Shown here piece after piece: positions 9,256 to 13,998 of a stretch of DNA of 13,998 bases. Numbering within the stretch: position 1 is the stretch's first letter; every line of letters starts with the position of its first letter. Made by a program: the position numbers and the translations under genes. Below the pieces are notes generated by a model, which had not been told where the DNA came from, did no database searches, and worked only from the letters and a program-made list of their open reading frames with translations. The DNA comes from CAZMCC01 sp964564695 (GTDB lineage: Bacteria; Planctomycetota; Phycisphaerae; Phycisphaerales; UBA1924), in contig CAZMCC010000097.1 of assembly GCA_964564695.1 (NCBI GenBank), positions 1 to 13,998 of the forward strand, read 5' to 3'.

Positions 9256-11121
9256 TCACCGCACGATGATCACGCTCGGGCTTGTCAGCAGGACCGGCTC
9301 GCGCTGCAGTTGCATGAAGGCGTTGAGGTGCTCGCGGACGGTGAGCCAGCCGCGGTCGCCCAGGAGGCCGATGCCGGCGGCCTCGATGGTCGCGAAGGCG
9401 CCCGCCGGGGCGCTGGCGCCGCCCCCCCCACCCATGCCGCCCATCATGTCCTCGAGCAGGTCACCGAGGCCCTGGGGGCCGGGGTAGTCCATGAGATCGA
9501 ACTGGCCGCGTTCGAGCTTGGCGGCGGAGGCCATGGCGGTGACCGCGTCGTTGAGCGAGCCGACCTCGTCGGCCATCTTCAGCTCGACGGCCTTGGCGCC
9601 GGCGAAGAGCCGGCCCTCGGCGGTCTTGGAGAGATCGATGCCCTTGCGACCGGCGGAGACGCGGGACGCGAACTGGTCGTAGATGGTCTTCATGCGCCCG
9701 TGGGTCATCGCGCGCTGCTCGACGGTCCAGTCGCTGAAGGGGCTCATCATCGAGCTCATGGGGCCGCGGGCGCGTCCGACGACGTTGACGCCGACGCTCT
9801 TGGCGAGCTTGGCCGCCGAGATCTTGCCCCCGACCACGCCGATGGAGCCGACGATGCTCGAGGGATTCACATAGATGCGGTCGCCGGCGACGGCGATGTA
9901 GTAGCCGCCGCTGGCGGCCATGGTGCCGACGCTCACGTACACGGGCTTCTTGACGGCGACGCGCCTGACGCCCTGCCAGATGACCTCGCTGGCGATGGCC
10001 GAGCCGCCGGGGGAGTTGATGCGGACGACGACGCCCTTGATGAGGTCGTTGTTCTCGATGTCGGCGAGGGCGTTGCGGACGGTGCGGCTGCCGGTGCTCG
10101 CGCCGCCGAAGAGCCCGCCGCCGCCGGAGTCGCCGTCCATAATGGGGCCGTCGATGTGGAGCACGGCGATGGTCGAGCGAGTGGGCTCGTGCGTGGGGCT
10201 CTTGAGGAGGGCGGCGAGCATGCCGAAGGGGTTGGAGGGGTCGAGCTTGGCCCCGTCGTCCTTGCTGCCGGGGAGCTCGGTCCAGGTGACGCCCCCCCCA
10301 CCCCCCCCATCGCCCCCACCGCCGTCGCGCTGCTTCTCGAGGTAGGTCTTGAGATCGGGGAGGTCGACCTCGTCGTCGATGAGGCCGGCGGCCTTGGCCT
10401 CGGGGCCCAGGCACATCCAGGCCTTGGTCATGGCGTCGTCGAGCTTCGCGTCGTCGAGCTTGCGCCCGGTCTTGATCTTGGTGCGCATCTCTCCATAGAG
10501 CGAGTCGAGCAGGCTGTTGATGTTCTGGTCCCACTGCGGGCTCGGCGCAGCGCGCGTCATCGCCTCGTTGGCGCCCTTGAAGTCGCCGACCTGGATCATG
10601 TCGGCGCGGACGCCGAGCCACGAGAGCAGGTCGGCGAGGTACATCTCTTCCATGTACATGCCGGGGAGGCTGACGCCGCCGCCGGCCTGGAGCAGCGCGC
10701 GGTCGCACGCGGAGCCGAGCATGAGCTCACCGGGGCCCATGGCCTCGGCGTAGAGGGTGACCTCTTTGCCGGCGGCGCGGACGCGGGCGATGGCCTGGGA
10801 GAGCTCCTCGACCTTGGACGCGGAGAGCTCGGCGTCGCGCAGGCGGAGCACGAGGGCGTCGATGTTCGAGTTGGACGCGGCCGAGTCGATGAGCCGGATG
10901 GTTTCGCGGAGCGTGCGCGCGTTGCCGGATCCGGTGAGCCACGCGAGGGGGCCTTCGACCTCGCCGAGCGAGCCGCGGATTTCGAGGAAGGCGACCTTCG
11001 AGGGTTGGTCGAGGGATGCCAGCGGGGCAAATGGGAGCGCGATCGCGGGAGCGGCTGTCAGCGCGACGGCGCTGAGCGAGAGCCCGGCGGCGAGGATTCG
11101 AGCGAAAGCGGATCGACGCAT
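9256..11121 (-). CDS. sppA: Exported SppA-type S49 serine peptidase (double-domain form)
   Basis: A 621-residue protein of the 67-kDa SppA layout, two S49 domains in tandem. A signal peptide spans about 1-28 (hydrophobic core 9-23, AIA before the likely cut). The N-terminal domain (about 42-262) contains VGDFKGANEAMTR, whose K182 corresponds to the general-base lysine of E. coli SppA. The C-terminal domain (about 315-520) contains GTMAASGGYYIA, whose S404 corresponds to the nucleophile, preceded by RINSPGGSAIASE (368-380). The family cleaves signal-peptide remnants or membrane-proximal proteins. A Gly/Asp-rich linker (267-277) joins the domains and is encoded by long C runs on the plus strand; a second Gly tract lies near 563-568. 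The start ATG has GGAG about 10 nt upstream. It follows the zincin gene by 186 bp on the same strand, with a hairpin repeat between them, so co-transcription is uncertain. Confidence 0.9.
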   Translation of the reverse strand: MRRSAFARILAAGLSLSAVALTAAPAIALPFAPLASLDQPSKVAFLEIRGSLGEVEGPLAWLTGSGNARTLRETIRLIDSAASNSNIDALVLRLRDAELSASKVEELSQAIARVRAAGKEVTLYAEAMGPGELMLGSACDRALLQAGGGVSLPGMYMEEMYLADLLSWLGVRADMIQVGDFKGANEAMTRAAPSPQWDQNINSLLDSLYGEMRTKIKTGRKLDDAKLDDAMTKAWMCLGPEAKAAGLIDDEVDLPDLKTYLEKQRDGGGGDGGGGGGVTWTELPGSKDDGAKLDPSNPFGMLAALLKSPTHEPTRSTIAVLHIDGPIMDGDSGGGGLFGGASTGSRTVRNALADIENNDLIKGVVVRINSPGGSAIASEVIWQGVRRVAVKKPVYVSVGTMAASGGYYIAVAGDRIYVNPSSIVGSIGVVGGKISAAKLAKSVGVNVVGRARGPMSSMMSPFSDWTVEQRAMTHGRMKTIYDQFASRVSAGRKGIDLSKTAEGRLFAGAKAVELKMADEVGSLNDAVTAMASAAKLERGQFDLMDYPGPQGLGDLLEDMMGGMGGGGGASAPAGAFATIEAAGIGLLGDRGWLTVREHLNAFMQLQREPVLLTSPSVIIVR

Positions 11122-11267
11122 TGGGGAGGGTCTCCGACCGGGGCGAGGGTGCGGGGTCGATCGCCGCCGGCGTGTGTCATTGTTCGCGTATGGGTTGGGG
11201 CCGGCGGGGTTGCGAAACCAGGCGGGGGATGGCGGCCGAATCGGCGAAATCTACAGCAGGGAGCTGT

Positions 11268-11301
11268 CGTTCACCGGGAGCTTGCGCTCCCGGCTCGTTC
11301 A
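11268..11301 (-). repeat. GNRA-hairpin repeat, copy C, at the stop of the zincin gene
   Basis: Read on the minus strand: TGAACGAG, stem CCGGGAGC, loop GCAA, stem GCTCCCGG, TGAACG. The stem halves occupy 11286-11293 and 11274-11281. Stem pairs 3 and 4 differ from copies A and B but stay complementary. The shared TGAATGCG upstream includes the stop codon of the zincin gene (11308-11310). The rest of 11122-11307 shows no gene and no clear promoter. Confidence 0.78.
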
Positions 11302-11307
11302 ACGCAT

Positions 11308-11724
11308 TCAGGCGTACCCCAGCTCGTCGAGGTCGTCCTCGTCGAGGCCGAAGTGGTGTCCGAGCTCGTGGAGGAGGGTGATGCGGATTTCCTCGTAGAC
11401 GGCCTCGTCGGCGTGTTCGATCTCCCAGCCGCCGGCGGTGTCGACGATGCCTTCGCGGAAGAGATGGATCTGGTCGGGGAGGAGGCCGGTGTCGTCGACG
11501 CCGCGTTCGGTGATTCCCGAGCCGGTGTGCAGGCCGCAGAGTTCGGTGGGGTCCATGCCGGGCTCGATGACGCCGTCGCGCTCGAGCTCCTTGATCATCT
11601 GGGCGGTGGGGCGGTCGAGGATGACGACGCTGACCTCGTCGAGGAGTCGCCGGTAGTGCGGCGGGAGTGACTCGACGGCGTCGTCGAGCAGGGCATCGAA
11701 TCGGGCCAGCAGCTTCGGGTTCAC
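11308..11724 (-). CDS. Zincin-like metallopeptidase (zincin_1 family)
   Basis: A 138-residue protein with the zinc-binding motif HELGHHFGLDEDDLDELGY near the C-terminus: H119, E120 and H123 form HExxH, with D128 just after as a likely further ligand. The preceding segment LCGLHTGSGITERGVDDTGLL with PDQIHLFR (63-90) matches the conserved core of the small zincin_1 (formerly DUF1025) proteins, whose substrates are unknown. Length fits that family. The start chosen is GTG at 11724 (minus strand), which overlaps the TGA of the upstream zinc-ribbon membrane protein as GTGA, a classic coupled start. A longer in-frame start at 11832 would add an Arg/Pro-rich stretch lying wholly in that gene and is rejected. 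The stop codon is immediately followed by repeat copy C. Confidence 0.87.
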   Translation of the reverse strand: MNPKLLARFDALLDDAVESLPPHYRRLLDEVSVVILDRPTAQMIKELERDGVIEPGMDPTELCGLHTGSGITERGVDDTGLLPDQIHLFREGIVDTAGGWEIEHADEAVYEEIRITLLHELGHHFGLDEDDLDELGYA

Positions 11725-12734
11725 GCCCGATCCTTGCCGGGGTCGGGGGCGGACGACGTCGAGCCCGCGGGCGCGATGACGTGGGCGAGCGACGGGCCCG
11801 GCGAGAGCACGGCCCGGGCGATCCGCAGGCAATCGGCGAGCGAGCCGGCGAAGCCGCCGGTGATCAGGGCCGAGCCCATCGCGATCAGCGCGGTGCCGGC
11901 GAGGAAGGCGATCTCGCTCCAGCCGGTGCCCGGGGCCGCGGCCCCGGACCGCGCGAGGCCCAGGTGGATCGCGTCACCGGCGGCGGCGACCATGGCGGCG
12001 AGCGCGATGGCGAAGAGGGTCTGGCGATCGACGCGCCCGCTGCGGAGGGCGAGGCTGCGGGCGACGAGGACGCGCCCGTTGGGGCGGAGGCCAAGCACGA
12101 TGCCGACGAGGCACGCGCCCAGCATGAGTCGGAGGGTGGAACGCTCGGCGTAGAGGCCGCGGACGTCGAGCATGGGCGAGACGAGGCGTCGGTCGTTGAG
12201 CTCGCCGAGTCGCCAGACGATGTACGTGGCGGGGATGTAGATGAGGATCGCGACGAAGGCGGCGAGGATGTTGGCACGGGGCAGGCCGCGGTGCGGGCTC
12301 ACCAGCGCGAGGGCGCCCAGGCCCGAGAGCGCGACCATGACGGTCATCGCGAGGGTGACCGAGGGCGTGCGGTGGCCGGGGGTCCAGAGGCCGAGGGAGC
12401 CGAAGGCATCGGCGAGGTGGGGCCACCACGCGAGGAGGGCCGCGACGAGGGCGGCGGCGGCCCACATGATGATGCCGGCGGCGACAATCCAGCGCGAGCG
12501 GACGGGCTGGAGCTCGCGGGCGAGGGGATCGACGACGGCGAGGATGGTGGCGCGAACGGCCGTGCCGCATTCGGGGCAGGTGGAGCGGATGGAGAGCCCG
12601 CGGAGGTTGTATCCGCAAACGACGCACGGCAAGTCGCCGCCGAGACTAAGGCCCAAGGGGGCCGGAGCGCTCGGTGGGAGCGCTGTCGGCGGCGGGGTTG
12701 GCGAGGGTTCCGGATTCGTCGAATCGTCGGGCAT
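11721..12734 (-). CDS. Zinc-ribbon polytopic membrane protein
   Basis: A 337-residue protein of unknown function. A Pro-rich N-terminus (1-27) precedes one four-Cys zinc ribbon (C37, C40, C53, C56; CVVCGYNLRGL...CPECG), the same ribbon type as in the protein at 1755-2720 but single. About six hydrophobic segments follow (near 82-103, 125-145, 155-175, 203-217, 239-258, 275-295), so it is an integral membrane protein with a probably cytoplasmic ribbon. The TGA stop overlaps the GTG of the zincin gene, so the two are likely made in a fixed ratio and may act together. Start ATG at 12734; a TATTCT box on the minus strand (12748-12753) ends 13 nt before it, suggesting a very short leader. It is divergent from moxR with 98 bp between starts. 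Confidence 0.8.
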   Translation of the reverse strand: MPDDSTNPEPSPTPPPTALPPSAPAPLGLSLGGDLPCVVCGYNLRGLSIRSTCPECGTAVRATILAVVDPLARELQPVRSRWIVAAGIIMWAAAALVAALLAWWPHLADAFGSLGLWTPGHRTPSVTLAMTVMVALSGLGALALVSPHRGLPRANILAAFVAILIYIPATYIVWRLGELNDRRLVSPMLDVRGLYAERSTLRLMLGACLVGIVLGLRPNGRVLVARSLALRSGRVDRQTLFAIALAAMVAAAGDAIHLGLARSGAAAPGTGWSEIAFLAGTALIAMGSALITGGFAGSLADCLRIARAVLSPGPSLAHVIAPAGSTSSAPDPGKDRA

Positions 12735-12747
12735 GGAAGGGCCGTAC

Positions 12748-12753
12748 AGAATA
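12748..12753 (-). promoter_or_regulatory. Candidate -10 box of the zinc-ribbon/zincin operon
   Basis: TATTCT on the minus strand ends 13 nt before the ATG at 12734. No good -35 hexamer is seen at 16-18 bp. If used, the leader would be about 5 nt. Confidence 0.35.
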
Positions 12754-12814
12754 CTCGATTCGGCGGATGAATGCCGCCAAAGTCGGGGGGATCATGGGTG
12801 ATTGCGGGCACGGC

Positions 12815-12820
12815 TATAGT
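12815..12820 (+). promoter_or_regulatory. Candidate -10 box of moxR
   Basis: TATAGT ends 12 nt before the GTG at 12833. No convincing -35 is seen. If used, transcription would start about 6 nt before the GTG, which supports that codon as start and excludes the in-frame ATGs at 12767 and 12794. Confidence 0.4.
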
Positions 12821-12832
12821 CGGCCCACCCTT

Positions 12833-13798
12833 GTGGAGACCGGTTTGGCTCGAGATCCGCGGGAAGCCGTCCATGACCTTCGGGGCAATATTGCCCGCGT
12901 GTTTCTCGGACCATCGCGGGCCGTGGACCGGATCCTGATCGCACTTTTGGCGCGGGGGCACATCCTGATCGAGGACGTGCCGGGGGTGGGCAAGACGGTT
13001 CTGGCGCACGCGCTGGCGCGGAGCATTGACTGCTCGTTCAGCCGGATCCAGCTGACGCCGGACCTGCTGCCGTCGGACATCCTGGGCGTGAGCGTGTACG
13101 AGCGGGCGACGGAGACGTTCCGGTTCGACCAGGGGCCGATCTTCGCGAACATCGTGCTGGCGGACGAGATCAATCGGACGCCGCCGCGGACGCAGACGGC
13201 GCTGCTGGAGGCGATGAGCGAGGGGTCGGTGACGATCGACGGGAAGACGCGCCAGCTGGGTCCGCCGTTCATGGTGGTGGCGACGCAGAACCCGTACGAG
13301 TTCGAGGGGACGTACACGCTGCCGGAGAACCAGCTCGACCGGTTCCTGATGCGGATCAGCCTGGGGTATCCGGACGCGGCGGACGAGGCGCGGGTGCTGG
13401 ATCAGCGCCCGGCCGACCATGCGCTGCCGTCGCTGGCGCCGGTGATGACGCGGGACGAAGTCGTGGACATGCAGAAGCGGACGGACGCGGTGAAGGTGGA
13501 GAAGTCGCTGCTGGACTACGTGATCGCGATCGCGAACGCGACGCGGAAGGCGGACGAGCTGTGGCTGGGGCTGAGCCCGCGCGGGTCGCTGGCTCTGGCG
13601 CAGGCCGCCCGGGCGACGGCGGCGATCGCGGGGCGGGACTACGTGATCCCCGACGACATCTACCACAACGTGATCGCGGTGACGGCGCATCGGGTGGTGG
13701 CGCGGGCGGCGCTGACGAACGGGCACGGGACGGCGTCGACGGCGGACGCGGAGCGGATCGTGTCGCGGATATTGGATACGGTGCCGAGTCCGGCGTGA
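12833..13798 (+). CDS. MoxR-family AAA+ ATPase
   Basis: A 321-residue AAA+ ATPase of the MoxR (AAA_3) family. From the GTG start, Walker A is DVPGVGKT (48-55), Walker B is LADEIN (109-114), sensor 1 follows in ATQNPYEFEGTYTLPENQLDRF, and the sensor-2 arginine is in LGLSPRGSLAL. MoxR ATPases act as chaperone-like remodelers, usually with DUF58 and VWA-domain proteins encoded just downstream in envelope-linked operons; that downstream part lies outside the window. In-frame starts exist further upstream (to 12674), but the two earliest overlap or crowd the divergent gene. The GTG at 12833 gives about 15 residues before the conserved core (DLRGNIARVFLG), usual for the family, and fits the TATAGT box. 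Length is normal, with no sign of damage. Confidence 0.92.
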   Translation: METGLARDPREAVHDLRGNIARVFLGPSRAVDRILIALLARGHILIEDVPGVGKTVLAHALARSIDCSFSRIQLTPDLLPSDILGVSVYERATETFRFDQGPIFANIVLADEINRTPPRTQTALLEAMSEGSVTIDGKTRQLGPPFMVVATQNPYEFEGTYTLPENQLDRFLMRISLGYPDAADEARVLDQRPADHALPSLAPVMTRDEVVDMQKRTDAVKVEKSLLDYVIAIANATRKADELWLGLSPRGSLALAQAARATAAIAGRDYVIPDDIYHNVIAVTAHRVVARAALTNGHGTASTADAERIVSRILDTVPSPA

Positions 13799-13805
13799 GG
13801 TGAGG

Positions 13806-13868
13806 GTGATCGGGTGCGGGTGCCCCGACGGAGCCTTGTGCGCCGGGTTTGAAGCGGCACCCGATCAC
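13806..13868. terminator. 12-bp inverted repeat after moxR, possible terminator or structured RNA
   Basis: GTGATCGGGTGC (13806-13817) is perfectly complementary to GCACCCGATCAC (13857-13868), with 39 nt between them that can also fold in part. It begins 8 nt after the moxR stop. Transcribed, it would form a stable stem, but no T-tract follows, so termination is only one possibility. Confidence 0.45.
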
Positions 13869-13898
13869 TTGCCAGAACGGCGGACGTTCGGGTATGCT
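13869..13898 (+). promoter_or_regulatory. Sigma70-like promoter after moxR
   Basis: TTGCCA (13869-13874) and TATGCT (13893-13898) are 18 bp apart. The box begins at the very next base after the inverted repeat, which suggests moxR transcription ends and a new unit starts here. Confidence 0.4.
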
Positions 13899-13963
13899 GC
13901 CCGGAGTGACTTGGTTACCGCAGAACCTCGATGTTCTCATGCTCGCTACTGACTACTGCAAAT

Positions 13964-13998
13964 ATGTCTGACACATTTCTGGCGCGAGGGCGCAGCGG
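13964..13998 (+). CDS. Possible start of the next gene, cut by the window end
   Basis: An ATG at 13964 opens a frame to the window end (MSDTFLARGRS). Upstream sequence is A+T-richer and looks non-coding, while the frame turns G+C-rich as in real genes here. A promoter lies upstream at 13869-13898. There is no Shine-Dalgarno. In moxR neighbourhoods a DUF58 gene is often next, but 11 residues cannot show this. Confidence 0.2.
   Translation, partial: MSDTFLARGRS

Noticed and set aside
9217..11670. An 817-codon open frame on the plus strand across the S49 and zincin genes
   Set aside because: It is antisense to two genes with clear catalytic motifs, crosses their intergenic gap and consists of Gly/Ala/Asp/Val repeats typical of a reverse-strand shadow.
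11725..11832. A longer zincin protein starting at 11832
   Set aside because: The extra residues overlap the coding end of the upstream gene and are Arg/Pro-rich. The GTGA overlap start fits the family length.
11667..12770. A 367-codon open frame on the plus strand opposite the zinc-ribbon membrane gene
   Set aside because: The translation is Arg/Gly/Glu-rich without structure. The minus-strand frame has a zinc ribbon, membrane helices and a coupled overlap with the next gene.

Overview
The window (about 68% G+C by eye) looks like a chromosomal piece of a planctomycete, most likely from the class Phycisphaerae. Three things point there: a short exported protein ending in a calcium-loop 'GC-type dockerin' module, two membrane proteins carrying the CxxC-x-Y/G-x-L-x-G...CxxCG zinc ribbon common in this phylum, and dispersed ARSASEG-type hairpin repeats. 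This assignment rests on recalled family knowledge; no database was searched. The first 151 bases, with C runs of 16 and 22, resemble a poor-quality contig end.

Layout. (1) 152-1614, plus: a small membrane protein and a GDSL/SGNH esterase whose start overlaps its stop, probably the tail of a surface polysaccharide or carbamoyltransferase-type cluster. (2) 1755-2720, minus: a membrane protein built from a duplicated two-helix plus zinc-ribbon unit. (3) 2786-6838, plus: a full-length DEAH-box RNA helicase HrpA. (4) 6839-7268: a non-coding leader with a good sigma70-like promoter. (5) 7269-9007, plus: a two-gene operon of an HTH plus helical-repeat (TPR-like) regulator and a secreted dockerin-like protein, closed by a textbook intrinsic terminator. 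(6) 9256-12734, minus: in transcription order, a zinc-ribbon polytopic membrane protein, a zincin metallopeptidase overlapping it by GTGA, and an exported SppA-type S49 peptidase. (7) 12833-13798, plus: a MoxR AAA+ ATPase, followed by a large inverted repeat and a probable promoter for the next gene.

The most interesting signals are: (a) a 34-nt repeat forming an 8-bp hairpin with a GNRA tetraloop. Three copies sit just 3' of genes, with compensatory changes at two stem positions, and a fourth relic lies in frame inside the SGNH esterase. (b) The regulator/exported-protein pair, whose gene order recalls peptide-sensing HTH-TPR regulators but with a 153-aa calcium-binding-type partner. (c) Several genes whose -10-like boxes lie so close to the start codon that transcripts would be leaderless or nearly so.

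No tRNA, rRNA, CRISPR array, transposase or integrase was recognised.
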